A stretch of 33,625 nucleotides of DNA from Qipengyuania algicida (GTDB taxonomy: Bacteria; Pseudomonadota; Alphaproteobacteria; Sphingomonadales; Sphingomonadaceae): NCBI RefSeq assembly GCF_009828025.1, contig NZ_WTYA01000016.1, positions 1 through 33,625 of the forward strand. Direction: 5' to 3'. How positions within the stretch are numbered: position 1 is the first letter of the stretch; each line of letters opens with the position of its first letter. The notes beneath the pieces were generated by a model, which had not been told where the DNA came from, ran no database searches, and was given only the letters and a program-made list of their open reading frames with translations. A program made the position numbers and the translations under genes. Shown here one piece after another: positions 15,787-23,581 of the stretch.

Positions 15787-17367
15787 GACGAGCACCGTGT
15801 CGCGCGGCTCGTCCGCAGTCTCCGGGTAGTCCAGCGTGTAATGCAGTCCGCGGCTTTCGTGCCGCTTGAGCGCCGATTGCACGATCAGGTCGGCGGCCTG
15901 GTGCAGATTGCGCAGCTCGATCAGATCGGTGGTGACGCGGAAGCTGCCGTAATAATCGTCGATCTCCTGCCCCAGCATCGCAATGCGGTGTGCCGCCCGC
16001 TCCAGCCGCTTGGTGGTGCGCACGATCCCGACATAATTCCACATGAAGCGGCGGATTTCGGTCCAGTTCTGCTTGATGACCACTTCCTCGTCCGAATCGG
16101 TGACGCGGCTGGCGTCCCACGCGCGGATTGCAGGGGGATCTTCGAGCTCGTCCCAATGGGCGAGGATGTCGGAGGCTGCCGCCTCGCCGAAGACGAAGCA
16201 TTCGAGCAGCGAATTGGACGCAAGGCGGTTGGCGCCGTGAAGTCCGCTCTCAGTCACCTCTCCCGCCGCCCACAGGCCGGGAAGATCGCTGCGCCCGGCA
16301 AGATCGATCACCACCCCGCCGCAGGTATAATGCTGCGCTGGCACCACCGGAATCGGCTGGCGCGTCATGTCGATCCCGAGCCCGATCAGCTTGTCGTAGA
16401 TCGTCGGGAAGTGCTGCTTCACGAAATCGGCGCCCATGTGGCTGATATCGAGATGCACGAAATCGAGCCCGAAGCGCTTGATCTCGGCATCGATCGCCCG
16501 GGCGACGACATCGCGCGGGGCTAGCTCCATGCGTTCGGGGTCGTAATATTCCATGAAGCGCTTGCCGGTGCGCGGATTGATCAATCGCCCGCCCTCGCCA
16601 CGCACCGCCTCGGTGATGAGGAAGTTCTTGACCTCGAGGTTGTAGAGGCAGGTGGGGTGGAACTGCATCATCTCCATGTTGGAGACGCGCGCGCCCGCAC
16701 GCCAGGCCATCGCGATCCCGTCGCCGGTCGCCCCGCGCGGTGCGGTCGAGAAGCGATAGACGCGGCCCGCCCCGCCGCTCGCCAGCACGGTGGCGCGCGC
16801 GACATGGGTGACGACCTCGCCGCTCGCCTCGTCGAGCGCATAGGCACCCCAGACGCGGCCCGAACCGGAGAATTGCTCCTGATGGTGCCCGGTGACCAGA
16901 TCGATGCAGGTCTGGCCCGGCAGCAGGGTAATGTTGGGATTGGCCTCGGCGGCTTTCAGCAACGCTTCCTGAACCGCCCAGCCGGTCGCATCGTTCACAT
17001 GGACGATCCGGCGATGCGAATGGCCGCCCTCGCGGGTGAGGTGAAGGTCGCCGCTCTCGCGGTTGAACGGCACGCCCAGCTCGCTGAGCCGGTCGATCGA
17101 GGCGGGCGCGCGGCTGATGACATATTCGACCACATCGCGGTCATTAAGGCCCGCGCCGGCCACCATCGTGTCGCGCACATGGTTTTCGAAGGTGTCGCCC
17201 GCATCCAGCACCGCGGCGATACCGCCCTGTGCCCAGGCGGTCGATCCGCCGGTGAGCGCGCCCTTGGCGAGCACGAGTACGCGCTTCGTTTCTGCCAGGG
17301 CGAGCGCCGCGGTAAGCCCCGCCGCGCCGGACCCGATTACCAGTACATCATGCGTTTCAGCCGTCAT
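15781..17367 (-). CDS. nadB: L-aspartate oxidase NadB
   Basis: A 528-aa flavoprotein that oxidises L-aspartate to iminoaspartate, the first step of de novo NAD synthesis. It shows the FAD-binding dinucleotide fold VLVIGSGAAGLTAALALA, the GGSTAWAQGGIAAVL region, MEMMQFHPTCLY, the catalytic arginine in TEAVRGEGGRL, and HYTCGGVVIDLAGRSDLPGLWAAGEV, all diagnostic of the family. The C-terminal helical domain is complete. NadA and NadC partners are not in the window. It stands alone on the minus strand, convergent with the PilZ gene. Confidence 0.96.
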   Translation of the reverse strand: MTAETHDVLVIGSGAAGLTAALALAETKRVLVLAKGALTGGSTAWAQGGIAAVLDAGDTFENHVRDTMVAGAGLNDRDVVEYVISRAPASIDRLSELGVPFNRESGDLHLTREGGHSHRRIVHVNDATGWAVQEALLKAAEANPNITLLPGQTCIDLVTGHHQEQFSGSGRVWGAYALDEASGEVVTHVARATVLASGGAGRVYRFSTAPRGATGDGIAMAWRAGARVSNMEMMQFHPTCLYNLEVKNFLITEAVRGEGGRLINPRTGKRFMEYYDPERMELAPRDVVARAIDAEIKRFGLDFVHLDISHMGADFVKQHFPTIYDKLIGLGIDMTRQPIPVVPAQHYTCGGVVIDLAGRSDLPGLWAAGEVTESGLHGANRLASNSLLECFVFGEAAASDILAHWDELEDPPAIRAWDASRVTDSDEEVVIKQNWTEIRRFMWNYVGIVRTTKRLERAAHRIAMLGQEIDDYYGSFRVTTDLIELRNLHQAADLIVQSALKRHESRGLHYTLDYPETADEPRDTVLVP

Positions 17368-17560
17368 GGCATCGTCATGGACAATGGCCCGCGCTGCGAC
17401 AAGCGCTGTTTTGGCTCCGTCGAACCGTGTCGCAAGTTCGACACATGCCGGACTCGCAACGCTTCGCCGAAAGCCGCTTCACCGGCGGAAAATCACGGTT
17501 AACGCGTCGCCCGACAGGGAATGATTCGACGGGGGTTGGATAAGGGAGGTCGCAAGAACC

Positions 17561-17749
17561 ATGAAAATCACCAAGATTGCCTGCGCTTTAGGCTATCATC
17601 GTATCGACGAAAGTTCGATCAGGCACGTCCATGCGGGCCATGTCGGGCGTTGCCGCCGCTGTTCGACCGCCATGGAAGAGCTCGAACCGCATGTCTGGGT
17701 CCAGCACCGGGTGCATGATGCAGGTCTGGGTCCACGCGGATTGCGCTAG
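17561..17749 (+). CDS. Small Cys/His protein, possible zinc knuckle
   Basis: A 62-aa protein, MKITKIACALGYHRIDESS, with C8, H13, C31 and C34 spaced C-x4-H-x17-C-x2-C, which resembles the metal-binding layout of short DUF1660-like proteins. The start is well supported by AAGGGAGG upstream. I believe closely similar small proteins exist in related sphingomonads (starting with IACALGFHRID), but I cannot check. No signal peptide or membrane segment. It is the first of two tiny genes between nadB and the ABC ATPase. Confidence 0.7.
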   Translation: MKITKIACALGYHRIDESSIRHVHAGHVGRCRRCSTAMEELEPHVWVQHRVHDAGLGPRGLR

Positions 17750-17827
17750 GGCAGTTCAGCGGGCAGCCGCTTGCGCCGGGCCTGACCAACTCTATAATCC
17801 CCGGATCTCAATTTTGGGGGTTATACC

Positions 17828-18025
17828 GTGTCGGAAGCGTCGAAGACGGACCGCAATCTGCGCCACGAACTGGCCAATGCGAAGCAGGAGCAAATTGCCC
17901 TCAAGGGAATGCTCAAGCGTGCTGCCGACGAGCTTGACCATGTGGTCGAAGAGAATTGTTCGAACGAAGCCAAGCTTGATGCGAGCGTGGCGGCATCGCG
18001 CCTGCGCCGCGCCGCATCCAGCTAA
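17828..18025 (+). CDS. Small helical protein of unknown function
   Basis: A 65-aa hydrophilic protein starting with GTG (GTG TCG GAA), preceded by a GGGGG ribosome-site-like stretch. The sequence (RHELANAKQEQIALKGMLKRAADELDHVVEEN) looks like one long amphipathic coiled coil. It ends 12 bases from the stop of the convergent ABC gene. I recognise no family. Confidence 0.6.
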   Translation: MSEASKTDRNLRHELANAKQEQIALKGMLKRAADELDHVVEENCSNEAKLDASVAASRLRRAASS

Positions 18026-18037
18026 GCTTCGTAAGGA

Positions 18038-18997
18038 TCAGTCCGTCCCGGTAAGCTGGACGAACACGTCCTCCAGATCGGCCTCGCGCGTGGTGACGTC
18101 CTCGATCGCATAGCCGTGGCTCTGGACCCGGGCGAGCACCTGTCCGGCGGTGGTCTCGTCGCGATTATAGGTGATGTCGAGCCGCCGCGGTTCGACCACC
18201 TCGACCTTCAGGAAGGCCTCTTCCATCGGCGGACCGGCGATATCCTTGTCGACACTGACCGAGACGATCTTCTCGCGCGCCATGCCGACCAGTTCGCGGG
18301 TCGGCTTGTCGGCGATTACCTCGCCGTGGTTGATGATCGCGATGCGGTCGCACAATTGTTCGGCTTCCTCGAGGTAGTGGGTGGTCAGCACCACCGTCAC
18401 GCCTTCGTCGTTGAGGCCGGTCACCAGCTCCCACAATTGCCGCCGCAGCTCGACATCGACCCCGGCGGTGGGTTCGTCGAGCACGAGGATCGGCGGTGAA
18501 TGGACCATCGCCTTTGCCACCAGCAGGCGGCGCTTCATCCCGCCCGACAGCGTGCGGGCATAGGCATCGCGCTTGTCAGCCAGATGGACCGCGCGCAGCA
18601 GCTCTTCCGATTTGCGCAGCGCTGCCGGGATACCGTAGAAACCGCCCTGGTTCTCGAGCACTTCGAACGGGGTGAAGAACGGATCGAAGACGATTTCCTG
18701 CGGTACGATTCCGATCGAGCGTTTGGCGTTGCGCGGGCTCTCGTCGATATCGAAACCCCAGATTTCGGCGGTGCCCGAGGTCTTGTTGACCAGACCCGCA
18801 AGGATATTGATCAGCGTCGACTTGCCCGCGCCATTGGGTCCGAGCAAGCCGAAGATCTGGCCTTGCGGGACATCGAAGCTGACGCCTTTCAAGGCAAGCT
18901 TGCCTTCGTCCTCGCTCGCGCCCTTGGGCGGGGCATAGCGCTTGACGAGATTGTCGATCCGGATTGCGGGAGGCGGCAGGTCGGTCATGACGCCCAT
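18038..18997 (-). CDS. ABC transporter ATP-binding protein
   Basis: A 319-aa nucleotide-binding subunit with Walker A (GPNGAGKST), Q-loop region, the LSGGMKRRL signature, Walker B (ILVLDEPTAGVD), and the switch histidine in LTTHYLEEA. The extra C-terminal 80 residues (EEAFLKVEVVEPRRLDITY ... LEDVFVQLTG) are the accessory domain seen in ABC-2 drug/polysaccharide exporters of the CcmA/YadG kind. A partner permease should be nearby, but none is seen on either side, so it may be encoded elsewhere. An ATG at 18988 is an alternative start. Confidence 0.93.
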   Translation of the reverse strand: MGVMTDLPPPAIRIDNLVKRYAPPKGASEDEGKLALKGVSFDVPQGQIFGLLGPNGAGKSTLINILAGLVNKTSGTAEIWGFDIDESPRNAKRSIGIVPQEIVFDPFFTPFEVLENQGGFYGIPAALRKSEELLRAVHLADKRDAYARTLSGGMKRRLLVAKAMVHSPPILVLDEPTAGVDVELRRQLWELVTGLNDEGVTVVLTTHYLEEAEQLCDRIAIINHGEVIADKPTRELVGMAREKIVSVSVDKDIAGPPMEEAFLKVEVVEPRRLDITYNRDETTAGQVLARVQSHGYAIEDVTTREADLEDVFVQLTGTD

Positions 18998-19101
18998 GCT
19001 CTAGGGATCGTGGCGCGCATGGCAAGCGGCTGAGTGCTGCAAATATGATTCCGCGCGATTGCTTAGCCCTCCGGTAACCTTTTTCGCCTAAGACAGCTCT
19101 G

Positions 19102-19668
19102 ATGGGATCGAACTGGGGGACATGGTGGTCGCGCCTTGCCGCGACGGGTTGCACGCTAGCGGCGATGCTGGCGCCGGGGCAACTGCACGCGCAGTCAGGG
19201 TCCGGCGCGTCGATGGATTCGACCGTCACCATCACCAATCCGGGCAAGCTGTCAAAGCTGCAGGATCTCGAATTCGGCAGCATCGTGACCGGCACGGCAG
19301 GCGGGACGCTGACGGTCAAGCCGGACGGAACCACGACAACCACTGGCACGCTGACCCCGGTCGGGGGGGATTATCCGGCAGCCTTCAACATGCAGCGCCG
19401 AATCTTCGTCGACTATCCGACCTATGCCGCGCCCAAGGTCAGCGACAGCATCGTCCTGACCAACACCACGGATCCATCCGCGACCATGATGGTCACCAAC
19501 TTCACCACCGATTTCAACCGCACCGTGCGCGTTGGCTTCTTCACGCTGCCAGCCTATTACTTCAGCACCAATTATGTCTTCAAGATCGGCGCGACCGTGC
19601 ATGTGGCGGCGAACCAGAAGCCGGGCACCTATCGCGGACAGTTTGTGGTGGTGGTCGATTACCAGTAG
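19102..19668 (+). CDS. Secreted DUF4402 protein
   Basis: A 188-aa exported protein with a signal peptide (RLAATGCTLAAMLAPGQLHA). It is followed by ITNPGKLSKLQDLEFGSIVTGTAGGTLTV, the diagnostic opening of DUF4402, and a beta-rich body ending KPGTYRGQFVVVVDYQ, like a pilin or adhesin subunit. It is complete and has no anchor. DUF4402 proteins often sit beside chaperone-usher genes, but no chaperone or usher is found here. It is divergent from the ABC ATPase. Confidence 0.88.
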   Translation: MGSNWGTWWSRLAATGCTLAAMLAPGQLHAQSGSGASMDSTVTITNPGKLSKLQDLEFGSIVTGTAGGTLTVKPDGTTTTTGTLTPVGGDYPAAFNMQRRIFVDYPTYAAPKVSDSIVLTNTTDPSATMMVTNFTTDFNRTVRVGFFTLPAYYFSTNYVFKIGATVHVAANQKPGTYRGQFVVVVDYQ

Positions 19669-19726
19669 CGCGCGTGCAAAAACCGGCGTTGCGTACGGCG
19701 GCGACTGGCGGTATCGGCCTTAGCCC

Positions 19727-19987
19727 ATGAGTATTCCGCCACCCGAAACCACTTTGGTCGACACGCGCCGCGTCTGGTGCGACGGGGCGACCGATATCCG
19801 CAGCGGCGAAAACTATCGCCCTGCTGCGCTCGGCCATCCCAAGGTCTATCTCGAAATCGACGAACACGGTTATGTCGATTGCGGCTACTGCGACCGGCGC
19901 TTCGTGCTCAAGGGCGGCCCCGCCGATGGGGTGGATCAGTCCAGGCTGGTCGATATTTCCGAAGGTGGCGACCCGGGCCACAGGTGA
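19727..19987 (+). CDS. CHCC zinc-finger protein
   Basis: An 86-aa protein with ligands C18, H37, C52 and C55 in the pattern of the CHCC zinc finger (RVWCDGATD, ALGHPKVYLEI, VDCGYCDRRFVLKGG). The family includes the mitochondrial complex I subunit NDUFS6, and alphaproteobacterial homologues are thought to serve complex I assembly or stability. Length is typical. It begins 58 bases after the DUF4402 gene and ends 32 bases before tldD, a neighbourhood I recall from sphingomonads. Confidence 0.9.
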   Translation: MSIPPPETTLVDTRRVWCDGATDIRSGENYRPAALGHPKVYLEIDEHGYVDCGYCDRRFVLKGGPADGVDQSRLVDISEGGDPGHR

Positions 19988-20019
19988 CGCGGGCGGCTGG
20001 AGCGCCTATCTAGGCCGCG

Positions 20020-21447
20020 ATGACCCAGCCGACCGACCCCGCCAGCCTGCTTTACGCACCCGACAAGCTTTCCCCTGAAGAGGCGCGCGCGTTGACCGCG
20101 CGGCTGCTCGAACGCTGCGACGACGGTGAACTCTACCTTCAGTTTGCCGCTTCGGAAGCTTTCTCCTTCGACGACGGGCGGCTGAAGCTGGCAGATTATT
20201 CGCGCGAATCGGGGTTCGGCCTGCGCGGTGTCTCGGGCGAGATGACCGGCTTCGCCCATGCCAACGACATCAGCGCCACGGCGATCGCGCGGGCGGGCGA
20301 GACGCTCAAGCTGCTCGATCCGGCAAATGCCCCGATTGCCGCGCCGCCACGCCGGACCAATCGCCATCTCTACACCGACCAGAGCCCGCTCGATCTGGTG
20401 CCCTTTGCCGAAAAGGTCGCGCTGCTCGAAAAGATCGATGCGGTGGCGCGCGCCAAAGACCCGCGCGTGGCGCAAGTGTCTGCCAGCCTGCAGGCGAGCT
20501 GGAGCGTGGTCGAGATCGTCCGCCCGGACGGCTTCACCGCGCGCGATATTCGCCCACTGGTGCGGCTCAATGTCGGGATCGTCGCGGAAAGCAACGGCCG
20601 GCGTGAAAACGGCAGCTACGGCTTTGGCGGACGCCATCTCTACGATCAGCTGTTCGACGAGGGCCATTGGATGACCGCAGTCGACGAGGCGGTTCGGCAG
20701 GCGCTGGTCAATCTCGACAGTATGCCTGCGCCTGCGGGCGAGCGGACCGTGCTGCTCGGACCCGGCTGGCCAGGCGTGCTGTTGCACGAAGCGGTCGGGC
20801 ACGGGCTCGAAGGCGATTTCAACCGCAAGGGCACCAGCAGCTTTTCCGGGCGCATCGGCGAGCGGGTTGCCGCGCCCGGTGTGACGGTGGTCGACGATGG
20901 CTCGATCCAGAACCGCCGCGGCTCGCTGGCGATCGACGACGAGGGCACTCCGACCGGCGAGACGGTGCTGATCGAGGATGGCATCCTCAAGGGCTATATG
21001 CAGGACCGCCTCAACGCGCGGCTGATGGGGGTCGAGCCGACCGGGAACGGTCGCCGCCAGAGCTATGAACACGCGCCCATGCCGCGAATGACCAACACCT
21101 TCATGCGGGCCGGCTCCGACGATCCCGCAGAGCTCCTCAGCCGCGTCAGGGATGGCATCTACGCGACCAGTTTCGGTGGCGGGCAGGTCGATATCACCAG
21201 CGGCAAGTTCGTTTTTGCCTGTACCGAGGCCTACAAGGTCGAGAACGGCAAGATCGTCGCCCCGATCAAGGGCGCGACGCTGATCGGCGACGGGCCGAGC
21301 GTGCTGACCCGCGTGATCGGCATCGGCAACGATCTGGAACTCGATCGCGGTGTCGGCGTGTGCGGCAAGGGTGGACAAAGCGTACCTGCAGGGGTCGGAC
21401 AGCCCACCTTGCTGATCGACGGGATTACGATAGGCGGAACGGCCTGA
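20020..21447 (+). CDS. tldD: Metalloprotease TldD
   Basis: A 475-aa zinc metalloprotease subunit. The active site HExxxH is visible as LLHEAVGHGLEGDFNRKG (first His at residue 256), with downstream conserved glycines (TSFGGGQVDITSG, GKGGQS). TldD pairs with TldE/PmbA to process peptides such as microcin B17 and CcdA. TldE is not in this window, which is usual as the pair is often unlinked. Start is the ATG at 20020. The frame is complete. Confidence 0.95.
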   Translation: MTQPTDPASLLYAPDKLSPEEARALTARLLERCDDGELYLQFAASEAFSFDDGRLKLADYSRESGFGLRGVSGEMTGFAHANDISATAIARAGETLKLLDPANAPIAAPPRRTNRHLYTDQSPLDLVPFAEKVALLEKIDAVARAKDPRVAQVSASLQASWSVVEIVRPDGFTARDIRPLVRLNVGIVAESNGRRENGSYGFGGRHLYDQLFDEGHWMTAVDEAVRQALVNLDSMPAPAGERTVLLGPGWPGVLLHEAVGHGLEGDFNRKGTSSFSGRIGERVAAPGVTVVDDGSIQNRRGSLAIDDEGTPTGETVLIEDGILKGYMQDRLNARLMGVEPTGNGRRQSYEHAPMPRMTNTFMRAGSDDPAELLSRVRDGIYATSFGGGQVDITSGKFVFACTEAYKVENGKIVAPIKGATLIGDGPSVLTRVIGIGNDLELDRGVGVCGKGGQSVPAGVGQPTLLIDGITIGGTA

Positions 21448-21518
21448 GCGGTGAACCGTTAAAGTCAGTGAGGGTTCATCGCCGAGGTAATACTACACTT
21501 CGGCAAAGGAGCGTTATC

Positions 21519-21932
21519 ATGACAAAAGCGACCAAAATCGCTCTCGCCGCTGCCGCGGCACTGGGTCTGGCGACAACCCCTGCCGCCTATGCAAAGCCGA
21601 AAATGACCGGTCAGGAACAGCTGGCCAAGATGCTCGACGGGCGAGTGGCGGGTAAGCCACAGAGCTGCATCTTCACGCCGGGCACCGGCGGCAACAACAT
21701 GACGATCATCGATAATACCGCGCTGGTGTTTCGCAGCGGCGGGACCTTGTGGGTCAACAAGACGGCCGATCCCAAGTCGATCAATGACAATGACATCATC
21801 GTTTTCGAACGCTTCAGCGGGTCGCAGCTATGCCGGACCGACATGGTCCACACGGTCGACCGGATGTCGCCGCATATGCTGACTGGCGTGGTCTTCCTCA
21901 GCGACTTCGTCCCTTATCGCAAGCCCGGCTAA
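21519..21932 (+). CDS. Small secreted protein of unknown function
   Basis: A 137-aa protein with a signal peptide (MTKATKIALAAAAALGLATTPAAYA) followed by a compact domain with two cysteines (QSCIFTP and SQLCRTD) that could form a disulphide in the periplasm. AAAGGAG (21505-21511) precedes the ATG with good spacing. The longer open frame that begins inside tldD is not used. No motif ties it to a known activity. Confidence 0.8.
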   Translation: MTKATKIALAAAAALGLATTPAAYAKPKMTGQEQLAKMLDGRVAGKPQSCIFTPGTGGNNMTIIDNTALVFRSGGTLWVNKTADPKSINDNDIIVFERFSGSQLCRTDMVHTVDRMSPHMLTGVVFLSDFVPYRKPG

Positions 21933-21939
21933 GCGATAG

Positions 21940-22491
21940 ATGGCCGCTGCGCCTCGCCGCTGGGCGGCGGACTTGCTGCACGTATGGTTTTGCACGCTGG
22001 GAGCAGATGACTGGTTCCGGCCTCCGGCTGCGGTGGATCAGATGCTGGAGCGGCGCTTTGCGCGGACACTGGCGGCAATGCGTCAGCGCCCCGCCGACGA
22101 ATTTCTGAGCGATCCGCAAATGGCGCTCGCCGCGATCCTGCTGTTCGATCAGGTGCCGCGCAACATCCATCGGGGAACTCGCGCCGCTTTCGCCACCGAT
22201 CCGCTCGCGCGGGCGCTTACGCATGGCGTGATCGCGCGCGAATGGGTCGGTCCGGCCCCCCGGAACGAACGCCAATTCATGCTGATGCCGCTGATGCACA
22301 GCGAGCGGATCGCCGATCAGCGTCTCTCGCTCAGAATGTTCGCGCGCTATGCCCCCGGCAACCTGTCCTTCGCCCGCTCGCATTACCGCATGGTCGCGCG
22401 CTTCGGGCGCTTCCCTCATCGCAACGATGTACTGGGGCGGGAAAGCACCGCCGCCGAGCGTAAGGCAGTGGCGGCGGGCAATAGCTGGTAG
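21940..22491 (+). CDS. DUF924 family protein
   Basis: A 183-aa protein opening with AADLLHVWFCTLGADDWF and carrying LAAILLFDQVPRNIHRGTRAAFATDPLARAL, the diagnostic DUF924 stretch with FDQxPRNxxRG. It continues with the MLMPLMHSE motif and ends HRNDVLGRESTAAE. These are helical proteins resembling TPR folds; the role is unknown. It begins seven bases after the stop of the secreted-protein gene, so the two may share a transcript. Confidence 0.93.
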   Translation: MAAAPRRWAADLLHVWFCTLGADDWFRPPAAVDQMLERRFARTLAAMRQRPADEFLSDPQMALAAILLFDQVPRNIHRGTRAAFATDPLARALTHGVIAREWVGPAPRNERQFMLMPLMHSERIADQRLSLRMFARYAPGNLSFARSHYRMVARFGRFPHRNDVLGRESTAAERKAVAAGNSW

Positions 22492-22509
22492 CCCGCGCTC
22501 GGCTGCCGA

Positions 22510-22962
22510 TCAGCGGGTGAGCTGGCCGCGGATCGCCCCCTTGGGATATTGAGCGGTATGCACGTTGACGTAGAACGCGCCGGGATCGCTTTGCAGGCGG
22601 TTCTGGAGCCATTCCGGCCCCTTGCCGCATCCCTTCCACGATCCGGTTTTCGACTTGTGGAGTTCGAACACGACCGGGCCATCGGTTCCCCGCGCGCCCT
22701 GATGGATATGCGCGCCCGCGATCGGGCCGATATTGGTGATGTCGTGCAGATCCCAGCACACCCGGCCCAGTCCGTCCGCGATCGTGATTGACGCCTTGCC
22801 CGACCCGTCGGGATCGCCGCCCGCGACTTCTTGCGCGCCGGTGAGGTTGGCATGATAGGTCATGTTGGTCGCCGACGCAGCGCCCTCTTCCAAGGTCGCG
22901 CAGCCGCCCAGTGCCAGCGTGGCGGCGCTTGCTGCCAATGCGATGATAACCGCGTTCTTCAT
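22510..22962 (-). CDS. CHRD-domain lipoprotein
   Basis: A 150-aa protein starting MKNAVIIALAASAATLALGGC, a signal peptide with a good lipobox (LGGC). The rest is a CHRD domain: YHANLTGAQEVAGGDPDGSGKASITI, AGAHIHQGARGTDGPVVFEL and FYVNVHTAQYPKGAIRGQL. The three His-containing strands are the family hallmark. GAGGAGA precedes the ATG at 22962. CHRD domains are known from chordin and from many bacterial secreted proteins, with no clear biochemical role. It should sit on a membrane facing the periplasm. Confidence 0.92.
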   Translation of the reverse strand: MKNAVIIALAASAATLALGGCATLEEGAASATNMTYHANLTGAQEVAGGDPDGSGKASITIADGLGRVCWDLHDITNIGPIAGAHIHQGARGTDGPVVFELHKSKTGSWKGCGKGPEWLQNRLQSDPGAFYVNVHTAQYPKGAIRGQLTR

Positions 22963-23053
22963 CAATTCTCTCCTCATATTCCGACCGCGCGACGCGCGGG
23001 AGCAGTCCCTGATCGACCAATGAGACAGGAGAGTAGGCGGTTCCTACGTCAGC

Positions 23054-23087
23054 GTCACTCCCACTCGATCGTGCCGGGTGGTTTGCT
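23054..23087. repeat. att-like direct repeat, distal copy
   Basis: A 34-base sequence that on the minus strand reads as the last ten guaA codons, [10 protein letters not shown], plus stop and one base. It differs from 23548-23581 only at one third-codon position (GGC for GGA glycine). It is detached from the rest of guaA by the 460-base insert. Confidence 0.85.
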
Positions 23088-23170
23088 TATCAATGCATTA
23101 TATATGAACTTGACGTATATATAAGGTATAATTAAGAGGTGATCATTGTTTGTGCGGAATGGAGTAGATA

Positions 23171-23545
23171 ATGTCAAAATATCAAGCCCTTACGAACTTC
23201 TTGAATGAGATCGACCAAGACGAGGTTACGATGACGTTCGAGAGCATCAATGATTTGATCGGTGGCGATCTTCCTGAAAGTGCATTCAAGCATCGGCCTT
23301 GGTGGGCGAACCGCAAAGACGGGCTGGGGTCCCAGAATCTGGCGTGGCAGTCTGTCGGCTGGGAAACTCGCGCAGTTAACATGGAGCTCGATGAAGTGAC
23401 CTTCACGAAGACCAGGCCCAAAAAATCAAGTCAACCCATAGCTCACGGGCGAACCGGCTTATTGACGATCGCACAAGCGAAAGCAGGTTTGGCTGCGACC
23501 TTCGGCGTCTCCGAAGAAGCAATCGAGATCAATATTCGCGGCTAG
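23171..23545 (+). CDS. DUF7662-like protein on the guaA insert
   Basis: A 124-aa protein: SKYQALTNFLNEIDQDEVTM, then FESINDLIGGDLPESAFKH, RPWWANRKDGL, LAWQSVGWETRAVNMELDEVTF. The ILGxxLPxSAxxxxxWW ... AWxxxGW pattern is what I remember of DUF7662, a domain of unknown function on mobile and accessory DNA. The C-terminal 35 residues (LTIAQAKAGLAATFGVSEEAIEINIRG) form a separate helix-strand unit. GGAG lies six bases before the ATG, and a TATAAT-like -10 is at 23127-23132 without a well-spaced -35. Codon and base use are unlike the neighbours, supporting transfer. Family call is from memory. Confidence 0.8.
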   Translation: MSKYQALTNFLNEIDQDEVTMTFESINDLIGGDLPESAFKHRPWWANRKDGLGSQNLAWQSVGWETRAVNMELDEVTFTKTRPKKSSQPIAHGRTGLLTIAQAKAGLAATFGVSEEAIEINIRG

Positions 23546-23547
23546 CT

Positions 23548-23581
23548 GTCACTCCCACTCGATCGTTCCGGGTGGTTTGCT
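23548..23581. repeat. att-like direct repeat, guaA-borne copy
   Basis: The copy of the 34-base repeat that still belongs to guaA (last ten codons and TGA). With 23054-23087 it brackets the insert. Confidence 0.85.

Larger units (their letters stand above)
23054..23581. mobile_element. Small insert between duplicated guaA 3' ends (putative island remnant)
   Basis: The final 34 bases of guaA and its stop (23548-23581) recur at 23054-23087 in the same direction with one synonymous mismatch (G/T). Between them lies about 460 bases of visibly AT-richer DNA holding one gene (23171-23545). This is the layout left when an element integrates into the 3' end of guaA through a tyrosine recombinase, a site known for genomic islands in other bacteria. 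No integrase is left, so it would be a remnant or a minimal passenger. Confidence 0.65.
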
